A stretch of DNA of 64,000 nt. Source: JBBDYD01 sp040901865 (GTDB taxonomy: Bacteria; Bacteroidota; Ignavibacteria; UBA10030). The stretch covers positions 27,536-91,535 of the forward strand of contig JBBDYD010000142.1 of NCBI GenBank assembly GCA_040901865.1. Reading direction: 5' to 3'. Both the position numbers and the translations under genes were made by a program. Numbering within the stretch: position 1 is the stretch's first letter; each line of letters begins with the position of its first letter. This document shows, piece by piece, positions 17,281 through 25,768 of the stretch. The notes under the pieces are model-generated. The model was not told the DNA's origin and ran no database searches. It saw nothing but the letters and a program-made list of their open reading frames with translations.

Positions 17281-18702
17281 TCAGCTGGCGACATCTTTCA
17301 GATATGCTCTCGCTTGGTGGGCAATCAACTCGGAGTTCTGAATGCAGTCACCCACCGAGATCCCACCACGAAAATTGCTGCAAAAAAACAACCCCCGATG
17401 CGTCTGCTCGAAATTGCTGAGGGCGTTCATGACGCGATCATACCCCAGAACATATTGCGGAATAGCATGCTTCCACCTCGTCATGCTCCAATATACTGGT
17501 TTTCCCCGAATTTGCATAATGGTTTCTAGGTCCCGCAAAACCATGGCAAGGACATCATCGTCGCCGGCTGTTGTAAGTTCGGGCTGTCGTCCTCCGCCGA
17601 CGAAAACTGTCAATCCGGCGAAGCCCTCGGGGGCCCGGTAGGGAAACAGGCTGGATGACCATAAGCAGCCAAGGATGTTCTTTCTCTCAAGCGATGGGAC
17701 CAGAAAACCAAATCCATTCAGTGGATGGCCGATCTCGTGCTCGCGATATCCGAGAAACACAGAAACAACAGGTGGATATTCAATCGACGCCAGTTCCTTT
17801 GCAACGGTTTGTGAGAGCGGCAGAACAAGTCGGCCGGCAGTCCCTGCCGGAGTGGCGATGACCACCGCGCTTCCGCCAAGGTGTTTTGCCTGATCACCGT
17901 GAAGGTAGTCGATCACGTATTGTCGGGCGTTCGGAGCGATAGTAGCTCTGTTGACCGAAGGGCGTACCCGAATTCCCGTTGCCGTTGCGTTGTAGCTGAC
18001 CCTCTCTCCCAGCATGGATCCAAGGCGAAGTGGCAGGGATTGCATGCCTCGGCTGAATGAAAAGCTCTTTGCCCTGTCTTTTGACTGCTCCTGTCTCGCT
18101 TTCCGTTTTTTGCGGCCGAGGATCATTCCCTTGATGAGACCCCCATAGGTTGCTTCGAGGGCATAGAGTTTTGGAAACGCTGCCCGGACGCTGAGAGCCT
18201 CAGGCCGCGCGGCAAAAATTCCGGCGACAAACGGATCGATGGCATAATCAAGAAACTCTCTCCCCAACCGGCGGGTGACGAACTCGGCGATACTTTCTTC
18301 CTTCAACGCTCGGCCCACAAAAGGCTCTTTCAAGAGTCTGAATTTTGCGCCGACAGAGAACAAATCCGTTGTGAGAAAGGAGAGGGGAGATGAGGGGAGA
18401 GCACAGAGCCTGCCGTTCTTGAGGATGAATCGATTCTTGCTGGAAGGACGGGCGTACAGAAAATCATTTGCAAGTCCAAGATCTGAAACGAGCGAGGCAA
18501 TAAGCGGAGTTGTTTCAAGTGCACTGTTCGGACCGAGTTCAGAAAGAAAACCCTCTTCGTGCCTCGTTTTCATCGTTCCGCCGGGTCCGGACTCTTGTTC
18601 GAGGACCCTTACACTCAGCCCTGCCTTCGCAAGCCAATGAGCTGCGGCGAGTCCTGAAATCCCTCCGCCAATGATGACGACGTCTGCGCTTTCTGATTCC
18701 AT
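17281..18702 (-). CDS. hemG: Protoporphyrinogen oxidase, HemY type
   Basis: A 473-residue FAD enzyme that oxidises protoporphyrinogen IX to protoporphyrin IX with oxygen. The FAD dinucleotide motif is at the N-terminus (VVIIGGGISGLAAAHWL, then GGTMKT), and the C-terminus has the flavin-binding GISVGDCIQN region. It belongs to the amine-oxidase-like HemY family, not the flavodoxin-like HemG of Escherichia coli. It follows hemH by seven bases. Together with HemH it implies the protoporphyrin-dependent heme route. Confidence 0.92.
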   Translation of the reverse strand: MESESADVVIIGGGISGLAAAHWLAKAGLSVRVLEQESGPGGTMKTRHEEGFLSELGPNSALETTPLIASLVSDLGLANDFLYARPSSKNRFILKNGRLCALPSSPLSFLTTDLFSVGAKFRLLKEPFVGRALKEESIAEFVTRRLGREFLDYAIDPFVAGIFAARPEALSVRAAFPKLYALEATYGGLIKGMILGRKKRKARQEQSKDRAKSFSFSRGMQSLPLRLGSMLGERVSYNATATGIRVRPSVNRATIAPNARQYVIDYLHGDQAKHLGGSAVVIATPAGTAGRLVLPLSQTVAKELASIEYPPVVSVFLGYREHEIGHPLNGFGFLVPSLERKNILGCLWSSSLFPYRAPEGFAGLTVFVGGGRQPELTTAGDDDVLAMVLRDLETIMQIRGKPVYWSMTRWKHAIPQYVLGYDRVMNALSNFEQTHRGLFFCSNFRGGISVGDCIQNSELIAHQARAYLKDVAS

Positions 18703-18709
18703 GATGAAA

Positions 18710-19780
18710 TTATGAGGATAGAAACGAAGGGCAAAGCGCCGGCTTCGGCTCGTTGGGTTTCGAATTCCACAGAAGCCGGCAGGTCTGGTTCAGTTCCGAC
18801 GAGCTCATCGCTTTGACAACCAGGTCGGTAAGGCACGCAATGTATTCGGGGTGATCATTCAGGGCCGGCATCATCTCGAACCGTGCGATACCGAGATGTT
18901 GTGCCTCTTCACGAGCTTCAATATTGATTTCATGGAGCGTTTCGATATGTTCTGTGACAAACGCAACAGGAATAACCAGAAGATGTTTTCGTCCGGCAGA
19001 ACCGAGGGACCGGATGACTCCTGTCAGCGATGGTTCAAGCCAGCGGGCGGGCCCGACTTTGCTTTGGTAGCAGGTGATGTGGGGTGATGACCAGCCGCCG
19101 TGTCGAAGCACCTGCTTAACCGTCTCTTCAATATGGAGTTTGTACGGGTCCCCCTTTTTGATGAAATCGACGGGAACTCCATGGGCGCTGAACACAAGAT
19201 CAATATCACCCGGATCAATCCCAGCAAAGCGCTTCAGAGTCTGGTTGATGTTTCCGACAAGGGCGCTTATATACTTTGGATGATCCGGATAGCAGCAGAG
19301 AAGCCTGGTTGGGACGTTCGAGAATCCCAGACGCTCGCACTGCCGTCGCCATTCGTTCATGCTCGAAAAAGTCGTGGCTTTCGAATACTGAGGATACAGG
19401 GGAAGAAGAACAATTTCGTCAAACGACCCGCGCTGCAACTCCCGAATCACTTCCTCGGTGAGCGGGTGCCAGTATCGCATGGCAACAAGAACGCGTGCAT
19501 CGATGCCGTTCGCCCGAAGAGCCTGCTCGAGCCCTTTCGCCTGAAGGTCGGTAAGTTCATTAATGGGAGATTTTCCCCCGATCTCGGCATAGTGCTTGCC
19601 GACGGGTTTCGACCTGCTGGCGGCAATTCTGCGAGCAAGAAGCCTTCGGGCAAGGAACGCTCCCGGAAAATCGATAATGTCAGGGTCAACAAAAAGGTTG
19701 TACAGGAATGGCTCGATGGCGTCCAGAGAATCGGGGCCGCCAAGCTGAAACAAAACAACGGCAGTTCTTTTTTGTGCCAT
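18710..19780 (-). CDS. hemH: Ferrochelatase
   Basis: A 356-residue enzyme that inserts iron into the porphyrin, the last step of heme synthesis. The N-terminal LFQLGGPDSLDAIEPFL and VDPDIIDFP are typical. The catalytic His lies in FSAHGVPVD and the conserved acidic site in FVTEHIETLHEINIE. The ATG is 28 bases after the hemF stop. The C-terminal 25 residues are Pro/Ser-rich and beyond the conserved core. Confidence 0.93.
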   Translation of the reverse strand: MAQKRTAVVLFQLGGPDSLDAIEPFLYNLFVDPDIIDFPGAFLARRLLARRIAASRSKPVGKHYAEIGGKSPINELTDLQAKGLEQALRANGIDARVLVAMRYWHPLTEEVIRELQRGSFDEIVLLPLYPQYSKATTFSSMNEWRRQCERLGFSNVPTRLLCCYPDHPKYISALVGNINQTLKRFAGIDPGDIDLVFSAHGVPVDFIKKGDPYKLHIEETVKQVLRHGGWSSPHITCYQSKVGPARWLEPSLTGVIRSLGSAGRKHLLVIPVAFVTEHIETLHEINIEAREEAQHLGIARFEMMPALNDHPEYIACLTDLVVKAMSSSELNQTCRLLWNSKPNEPKPALCPSFLSS

Positions 19781-19808
19781 GGTCTCTTTTTTTTAAAAGG
19801 AGAGGGAC

Positions 19809-20699
19809 CTACTGTCTCACCCAGTCCCTGGGCGAGCGCAACACCTCCACGAGCTCAAATTCACGAGATCCTGGTTCCGGGCGCACGTCATACGCCCATC
19901 GAACCAATGGAGGCAATGAGATCAAGATCGATTCGGCTCTCCCCTGAGTCTCCAGCCCGAACAGTGTCCCACGGTCGTAGACAAGATTGAATTCCACATA
20001 ACGACCGCGTCGGATCAATTGCCATTCCCGCTCCTGATCCCCCCAACGATCCCTTTTCCTTCTTTCGACTATGGGCACGTAAGATTCTAGGATCGAATGT
20101 CCCAGAGTCTCGATCAGCGGAAACTGCCGGTCGAATTCTCCCCGGACATAGTCGAAAAAAATTCCTCCAATGCCTCTCGCCTCTTGCCGATGGGGGAGTG
20201 AGAAATATCGATCGCAGGCCGATTTGAATTTTGGATATAGTGAAGGATCATGACGATCACAGGAGTCTTTCCAGGTACGGTGGAAGTGAACAGCGTCCTC
20301 CTCATAAAGATAGTACGGGGTGAGATCGGCTCCTCCTCCAAACCAGCTATCACCGTCTTCGAGTTCCAAATACCGAAAATTGGCATGAAAGGTCGGAATC
20401 ATGGGACTTTTCGGATGAAGCACAAGCGATAGGCCGGCGGCAAAGAAGCTTTGTGACCGGGTTTTCAGACGCTCTGCAAGTACGCCGGTCAACACTCCTT
20501 GAACTGCCGATGTATTCACGCCGCCTTTTTCGAATACACCACCGTTCTGGATGATGCGGGTGCGCCCGCCTCCACCCGACACATGGGTCCACGAATCTTC
20601 ATGAAATCGCGCCTCCCCGTCAAGTTCCTCGAGACGAGAACAGATGGATTCCTGAAGCGACTCAAAAAGCGATACCGCGCGGGTCTGATAAGGATTCAT
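19809..20699 (-). CDS. hemF: Oxygen-dependent coproporphyrinogen III oxidase
   Basis: A 296-residue enzyme that decarboxylates coproporphyrinogen III with oxygen. Signature stretches are WFGGGADLTPYYLYEEDA, GIGGIFFDY and YVEFNLVYDRGTLFGL. The start overlaps the hemE stop by four bases. Its presence instead of the radical SAM HemN in this operon points to aerobic heme synthesis; a hemN elsewhere is possible. Confidence 0.95.
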   Translation of the reverse strand: MNPYQTRAVSLFESLQESICSRLEELDGEARFHEDSWTHVSGGGGRTRIIQNGGVFEKGGVNTSAVQGVLTGVLAERLKTRSQSFFAAGLSLVLHPKSPMIPTFHANFRYLELEDGDSWFGGGADLTPYYLYEEDAVHFHRTWKDSCDRHDPSLYPKFKSACDRYFSLPHRQEARGIGGIFFDYVRGEFDRQFPLIETLGHSILESYVPIVERRKRDRWGDQEREWQLIRRGRYVEFNLVYDRGTLFGLETQGRAESILISLPPLVRWAYDVRPEPGSREFELVEVLRSPRDWVRQ

Positions 20700-21742
20700 G
20701 AACGATGGAACCGGGGGCTTTCTTCCTGTACGGCCCGAACAAATGCTTTCGCATGTTCCACGGGCACATCCGGAAGAATCCCATGACCGAGGTTGAAGAT
20801 GTGACCGGAGCCGTTCCCGAACTTTTCGAGAGCCCTGACCACGCTTTTGCGAATAATATCGGGTGGAGCGTAAAGCACGGATGGGTCAAGATTCCCTTGC
20901 AGGGCAACGCGTGATCCTATTTGCTTGCGGGCTTTCCCGAGGTCCGATGTCCAATCTAGACCGATGACATCTGGTCCGAGATCTGCTATCTCGTTGAGAG
21001 AATGGTTGCAATCCTTGCAGAACAGAATCACGGGGACGTCCTTCCGGTTGAGGAGCGAGAGGACCTTTTTGATTGGACCCAGAGAGAACTCTTTGAATTC
21101 ATCCGGAGGAAGAATGCCGCCCCAGGAATCAAAGATCTGTACCGCCTGTGCTCCGGCAGCAATTTTTGCATTCAAATACAAGGCCGTGGCTTCGGACAGC
21201 TTGTCGAGAAGCATATGTGCAAGGTTTGGATCAGAATATATGAGCTCTTTGATGAAGCGGAAGTTGCGGGAGCCCCTGCCCTCGACCATGTACGCAGCGA
21301 GGGTCCACGGAGAGCCGGCAAATCCGATAAGCGGCACCCGGCCATTGAGCCGTTGCCGGGTGAGGGCCACCGCGTCCAGGACATACTTCAGTTCTTCCTG
21401 CGGGTCCGGGATCTGAAGTTTCTCGACGGCTGATCGGGATCGGATAGGGTCAGGAAATCGCGGACCCCCTTTTCCTTCTTCTATAATAAGAGTCATCCCC
21501 ATCGCTTCCGGCACCACGAGAATGTCAGAGAAGATGATGCAGGCATCGACGCCGAGAATTTCAACGGGTTGAAGAGATACCTCGGAGGCAAGTTCCGGTG
21601 TCCGACACAGTGTCAAAAAATCCGTGGTAGCACGAATGGCGCGGTACTCGGGCAGATAGCGCCCTGCCTGGCGCATCATCCAAACGGGGGTTCGCTCAAC
21701 CGGTTCGCGGCGGCATGCTTTGAGAAACAATGTATTGTTCAT
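20696..21742 (-). CDS. hemE: Uroporphyrinogen decarboxylase
   Basis: A 348-residue enzyme that converts uroporphyrinogen III to coproporphyrinogen III. The N-terminal signature TPVWMMRQAGRYLPEYR carries the substrate-binding arginine; GFAGSPWTLAAYMVEG and the C-terminal FNLGHGILPDVPVE are also canonical. The ATG lies four bases after the hemD stop. Confidence 0.96.
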   Translation of the reverse strand: MNNTLFLKACRREPVERTPVWMMRQAGRYLPEYRAIRATTDFLTLCRTPELASEVSLQPVEILGVDACIIFSDILVVPEAMGMTLIIEEGKGGPRFPDPIRSRSAVEKLQIPDPQEELKYVLDAVALTRQRLNGRVPLIGFAGSPWTLAAYMVEGRGSRNFRFIKELIYSDPNLAHMLLDKLSEATALYLNAKIAAGAQAVQIFDSWGGILPPDEFKEFSLGPIKKVLSLLNRKDVPVILFCKDCNHSLNEIADLGPDVIGLDWTSDLGKARKQIGSRVALQGNLDPSVLYAPPDIIRKSVVRALEKFGNGSGHIFNLGHGILPDVPVEHAKAFVRAVQEESPRFHRS

Positions 21743-21746
21743 GGGT

Positions 21747-22520
21747 TCATTGAGGGAAATGTGTCAGGAACATTTCGATGGAATCGATCAGTGCTTTCGT
21801 TGTCGGTTTTTCTGCGACCACTGAGACAGCGAACCCTGCGCTTCGCGCTGCCTCAGCGGTCGTCGGTCCGATCGCAGCAACGAAGAGGGATTTTGTAAAT
21901 CCTGTGCCGATCATTTGAGTGAAATTGAAAACCGCTGATGGACTAAAAAAGAGCAGGATATCGACGGTTCCCAGTCGAAGGGCGTTCCGTACTGTATCTA
22001 AATCCTTCGGGGTTGGCGCTTCAGTTTTATACACGATTGCCTCATCGACGAATGCTCCCCGCGCCCTCAGGGCTTCCGGAAGGACCTCTCTGGCGATGTT
22101 ACTTTTTGGGAAAAAAAAGTGCCAGCCTTTGACGTCTTCCCCAACGGAATCCGCGAAGTCTCCCGCGGTTCCCCCCTCGGTCATCGTTGCCGAAACACCG
22201 GCGGCTTCAAGCGAATCACGTGTTCGCTCCCCTACGGCATAAGTTCGAATCGAATGCAGCATCTTCAAACCCTCCGGATGAATAACCCCGATGCGCTTGA
22301 GCAATGCACGGACGGCGTTGCTGCTGGTAAAGAGCACTGCGTCGAAGTCTCGAAGATGCAGTATCGCCGAATCACACATATCCCAGGAATCAGGGTCTGT
22401 GAATCGGACTGTCGGGAGAGAGAGAGTGCGGGCGCCCTTGCTCTCGAGATGAGTTGCGATTTCGCTGTTCGCCTCATCCGACCGCGTGAGCAGAACGGTC
22501 TTGCCTTGAAGCGCGCTCAT
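21747..22520 (-). CDS. hemD: Uroporphyrinogen-III synthase
   Basis: A 257-residue enzyme that cyclises and inverts ring D of hydroxymethylbilane. This family is poorly conserved, but the expected landmarks are there: LFTSSNAVRALL, AVGERTRDSLEAAG, LFFSPSAVFNF, AAIGPTTAEAARSAG and KPTTKALIDSI. The start overlaps the hemC stop by four bases, so position in the operon confirms the call. Confidence 0.92.
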   Translation of the reverse strand: MSALQGKTVLLTRSDEANSEIATHLESKGARTLSLPTVRFTDPDSWDMCDSAILHLRDFDAVLFTSSNAVRALLKRIGVIHPEGLKMLHSIRTYAVGERTRDSLEAAGVSATMTEGGTAGDFADSVGEDVKGWHFFFPKSNIAREVLPEALRARGAFVDEAIVYKTEAPTPKDLDTVRNALRLGTVDILLFFSPSAVFNFTQMIGTGFTKSLFVAAIGPTTAEAARSAGFAVSVVAEKPTTKALIDSIEMFLTHFPQ

Positions 22521-23485
22521 GCCCCACCAGGATGGAACGTTGCATCGGAACTCGTCCGGATCTCATCGAGGATGGACTTGCCGCCTTGGCTGGACAGCAG
22601 GGTGGCAAGATTCACGCCCAGTGCTTCTGATTGGTCGGGTGTTCCGTGCAATGTTCCGCGTACGACGCGTTTCCCGTCCAGACTCCCAATAAATGCTTCC
22701 AGAAAAAAGATGCCACTCTCAATCCGGCCATGGGCCCCAATGGGGATCTGACACCCGCCCTCAAGAGTGCGGAGGAGTGCCCGCTCACCGCTGACCGAGC
22801 GAAACGTCCGCTCATGGTGCAACGGGGTCACGAGATCGCGAACCCATGAGTCATTCGAACGCGCCTCAACGGCAAGCGCCCCTTGACCCACCGCAGGGAG
22901 CATAATGTCAAATGGCAGGACTTCGGAAATCCGGTCGCTCCAGCCAAGTCTCGTTAATCCCGCCTTTGCGAGAATCATTCCGTGCCAGTCAGATTCATCG
23001 AGTCTATTCAGGCGCGTCGTAAGATTTCCCCGAATATCGACGATGGTCAGGTCGTCCCTGTAACGCAGGAGCTGACAGCGACGTCGAAGGCTTCCCGTCG
23101 CGATTTTCGCATTCGCAGGGAGGTTGTTCAATGATTGGATTTTGCTCCCTCTCCGCGCGACAAACACATCGTGCAGATCCTCTCGCTCTGTCACAGCGGC
23201 GATTTCGAGCCCTTCGATAAGCTCGGTGGGGAGATCTTTCAGGCTGTGAACCGCAAGGTCAGCCTTGTCTTCCAGGAGCGCCTGCTCGATCTCTTTGGTA
23301 AACAACCCTTTGTCACCAATTTTCGAAAGGGGGGAGTCAAGGATCTTGTCCCCCAGTGTTTTGATGACATGGAGTTCAATTGGCAACCCGGGATGAAAAT
23401 GTTCGAGGCGGGACTTGATGAATGTACTTTGCCAGAGGGCAAGCGTGCTGCCGCGGGTAGCAATCGTCAGTCGGTTACGCTTCAT
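22517..23485 (-). CDS. hemC: Hydroxymethylbilane synthase
   Basis: A 322-residue enzyme that joins four porphobilinogens. I chose the ATG at 23485 (MKRNRLTIATRGSTLALWQ) rather than one ten codons upstream, because family members begin there; it overlaps the end of hemA by 11 bases. KIATGSLRRRCQLLRYR and DIRGNLTTRLNRL bind the substrate chain. The cofactor-attaching cysteine is in GGCQIPIGAHG. Confidence 0.94.
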   Translation of the reverse strand: MKRNRLTIATRGSTLALWQSTFIKSRLEHFHPGLPIELHVIKTLGDKILDSPLSKIGDKGLFTKEIEQALLEDKADLAVHSLKDLPTELIEGLEIAAVTEREDLHDVFVARRGSKIQSLNNLPANAKIATGSLRRRCQLLRYRDDLTIVDIRGNLTTRLNRLDESDWHGMILAKAGLTRLGWSDRISEVLPFDIMLPAVGQGALAVEARSNDSWVRDLVTPLHHERTFRSVSGERALLRTLEGGCQIPIGAHGRIESGIFFLEAFIGSLDGKRVVRGTLHGTPDQSEALGVNLATLLSSQGGKSILDEIRTSSDATFHPGGA

Positions 23486-24758
23486 GCTCCGCGTCCTTTT
23501 CTCCGTCGATGCCAAACAACTTCCGCAGGGCGCTGATGGTATGAAGCCGTTCCGAATGACTCTCGTCGCTTCCGTTTTTCAGGTTGACAATAGGCGTGTG
23601 GAGGATCTTATTGATAATGCGTTTGGTCACCAGGTCCACCAGCTCGCGGTCTCGCGGATCAAAGCGATTGATATTTTTCTCGACCTCTTCCTTTCGGATG
23701 GATTCGATCAGATCGGTAAGGGCCGCGATTGTGGGGGTTGCGTGAAGGCCGGAAACCCAGACGGTGAACTCACTCTGCTCTTCGGCAACAATGCGCGTCA
23801 CCCTGGGGACTTCGTTCCTGCGCTTGGCCTCGTTCTCATGGACGAGTCCGTTGAGGCTGTCGAGATCGTACAGAAACACATTCTCAAGTTTTCTAACAGC
23901 CGGATCGATGTTGCGCGGGACACCGATGTCGATGAGAAACAATGCACCGGCAGTCCGGCGTTTGTTGATCTCTGCAAGCATGGGAGCGGTAAGTACATAC
24001 TCTTCGGCCGCGACCGAGGCGATCACGATATCGATACCGCCAAGATGGTTCTTGAACTCTTCGTACGGAATCACCGTTGCGCCCACCATTGCTGCAAGGT
24101 GTTTCGACCGTTCGGGAGTTCTATTGGTAATATGGAGAGTGCCAATCTGTTTTCCGCGCAGGTGTTTTGCGGTAAGCTGGGCCATTTCCCCGGCCCCGAT
24201 GACAAGAGCGGTCTTTTCACGAAGTTCATCAAAGATCTTCTCCGCCAGTTCCACTGCCGCGTAACTGACCGAGACCGCACCTTCGCCAATTCGCGTCTCA
24301 TGACGCGCTCGTTTCCCGGTTCGAAGCGCTGCATGAAACAGTTTCGTGAGAAGGAACCCGGAGGTGCCTGCTTCCTGCGCGAGGAGGAGCCCTTCCTTCA
24401 CCTGGGCGAGGATCTGAACATCTCCAATCACCAACGAATCGATACCCGACGCAACACGAAACAAGTGATCGACGGCATCAACCCCGGTCAGGAATCGAAA
24501 CGAATCAACCGGTATATCGCGCGCCGATTTCCCTTCAACCAGGAGATTTCTCAATCGATCGAATTCAAGGGGTCGTTCGTCGGAAGAAAATGCATAGAGT
24601 TCTGTGCGGTTGCAAGTTGAGAACATTGCTGCGTCAATGTGCAGATGTTCACGGAGGGTCGGGAGGAAGGAACGAATCTCGTCCGCCGAGAACCACAGCC
24701 GCTCACGCACTTCCAGCGGGGCGGTGTGATGCGATATGGAGAGGCACAGGAGGTTCAT
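23475..24758 (-). CDS. hemA: Glutamyl-tRNA reductase
   Basis: A 427-residue NADPH enzyme starting 5-aminolevulinate synthesis by the C5 route. The start at 24758 gives MNLLCLSISHHTAPLEVRER, the canonical N-terminus; a longer frame upstream only reads through the previous gene. The catalytic Cys is in STCNRTELY; GIDSLVIGDVQILAQVKEG and the NADPH site VIGAGEMAQL follow. The A of its ATG is the last base of the preceding TGA. The next enzyme, HemL, is not in the window. Confidence 0.95.
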   Translation of the reverse strand: MNLLCLSISHHTAPLEVRERLWFSADEIRSFLPTLREHLHIDAAMFSTCNRTELYAFSSDERPLEFDRLRNLLVEGKSARDIPVDSFRFLTGVDAVDHLFRVASGIDSLVIGDVQILAQVKEGLLLAQEAGTSGFLLTKLFHAALRTGKRARHETRIGEGAVSVSYAAVELAEKIFDELREKTALVIGAGEMAQLTAKHLRGKQIGTLHITNRTPERSKHLAAMVGATVIPYEEFKNHLGGIDIVIASVAAEEYVLTAPMLAEINKRRTAGALFLIDIGVPRNIDPAVRKLENVFLYDLDSLNGLVHENEAKRRNEVPRVTRIVAEEQSEFTVWVSGLHATPTIAALTDLIESIRKEEVEKNINRFDPRDRELVDLVTKRIINKILHTPIVNLKNGSDESHSERLHTISALRKLFGIDGEKDAEHEA

Positions 24759-25582
24759 CAATAGAAGTTGTGGAACCCCGAAAAGAAAATGTTCACGACG
24801 GTCATCGAAAAGATTGTAATGCCGAATCCCCACACCGAGAGGATCATGACTTTCCGGCCCCTCCATTCACCCAACCGTTTTGCCGCAATGCCAATGCCGT
24901 AGAGAAGCCAAAGAAGGATGGTGCCGACAAGTTTCGGATCGCTGTACGAAACATCCAGAAACGTCTGAGGCAGCCAAAGAAATCCGACGAAGATGGCGAC
25001 CCCTAGAAATACGAAGGCCATCTTGAATGCTGTATAGCTCATTCTTTCCAGTGTCTCAAGATTGGGTAATTTGGCATAAATCATGCCGAAATTGCTCGCC
25101 TTGATCTGGTGATACAGCATCAGATAGAGGAACCCGTACACGGCGGAAATCGTGATGGCGGCATAGCCGAGGAGGGCGGCGCCGACGTGAAGCCCGAAAA
25201 AGTTGCTTCGGAGGATTTCAGGGACTTCCAGGAGATCCCGAATGAACGCGGAAGAGACGAACTGGAAAAAAAAGGCAATATTCAGAATGAAATATCCCGT
25301 TTCGCCGGACTTTGAGCGAATCTCAATGATGAGATAGGCAATTGCAACGCAGAAGGCCAGCACCGAGAGTATTTCAAAGATGGTAGTGACGGGGGGATGG
25401 TTGAACTCGATTGCCCGAGCCAGCAGATAAAGGAAATGGAGGGACACTGTTGAGATCAGCAGGTGCGACTTGGTCACCTTTGCCCAGACGATGTCACCGA
25501 AAAACGCCTTGCCGTACGTCCAAACGACGACGAAATAAAAGGCAGGGAGCAGAATGTTAACGCTGTCGACAAAAAACCCCAT
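24758..25582 (-). CDS. HemX-like / CcsA-family membrane protein
   Basis: A 274-residue integral membrane protein with about eight hydrophobic helices, first gene of the heme operon. It matches the cytochrome c assembly (CcsA/ResC/HemX) family, with histidines in LHVGAALLGY and at the end in SGFHNFY. The heme-handling tryptophan-rich WGxWWxWDP motif is reduced here to FLWLPQTFLDVSYSDPK, which favours HemX over a working CcsA. HemX next to hemA is known from Bacillus, where it modulates HemA levels. That role is inferred here from synteny. Confidence 0.8.
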   Translation of the reverse strand: MGFFVDSVNILLPAFYFVVVWTYGKAFFGDIVWAKVTKSHLLISTVSLHFLYLLARAIEFNHPPVTTIFEILSVLAFCVAIAYLIIEIRSKSGETGYFILNIAFFFQFVSSAFIRDLLEVPEILRSNFFGLHVGAALLGYAAITISAVYGFLYLMLYHQIKASNFGMIYAKLPNLETLERMSYTAFKMAFVFLGVAIFVGFLWLPQTFLDVSYSDPKLVGTILLWLLYGIGIAAKRLGEWRGRKVMILSVWGFGITIFSMTVVNIFFSGFHNFY

Positions 25583-25606
25583 ACGAAATCGCTCTCTTTT
25601 AATAGG

Positions 25607-25635
25607 AAATTAATCAAATGTCGTGCCAGAAGCAA
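25607..25635 (-). promoter_or_regulatory. Predicted promoter of the heme operon
   Basis: On the minus strand TTGCTT (25635-25630), a 17-base spacer, then TAATTT (25612-25607). The predicted transcript start near 25600 gives an 18-base leader to the hemX-like ATG, with AGAGAG in it. It is divergent from the M20 peptidase promoter. Confidence 0.45.
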
Positions 25636-25703
25636 GAAACCGGGAATGAGTCGCGTTTCTCCTATATGTAAGAAAGCAAAGGATACTTCTCAACGTTCCT
25701 TTC

Positions 25704-25732
25704 TTGCCTTTGGGAATATCCGTGCCTATATT
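25704..25732 (+). promoter_or_regulatory. Predicted promoter of the M20 peptidase gene
   Basis: TTGCCT (25704-25709), a 17-base spacer, TATATT (25727-25732) followed by a run of T. The transcript would start near 25739 and reach the GAAAGGA site at 25753-25760. Confidence 0.6.
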
Positions 25733-25768
25733 TTTTTTTGCAGTTCTCTATCGAAAGGAAATCAAACC

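Noticed and set aside
19100..19990. Plus-strand frame of 296 codons
   Set aside because: It is opposite hemH and hemF, which carry full family motifs.
23415..24620. Long plus-strand open frame (about 400 codons) opposite hemA
   Set aside because: It lies entirely antisense to a well-conserved hemA and hemC; its translation has no domain and is explained by the codon bias of the other strand.
25463..25768. Upstream extension of the M20 peptidase frame
   Set aside because: The extension overlaps the divergent heme operon and both promoters; a good ribosome site marks the ATG at 25769.
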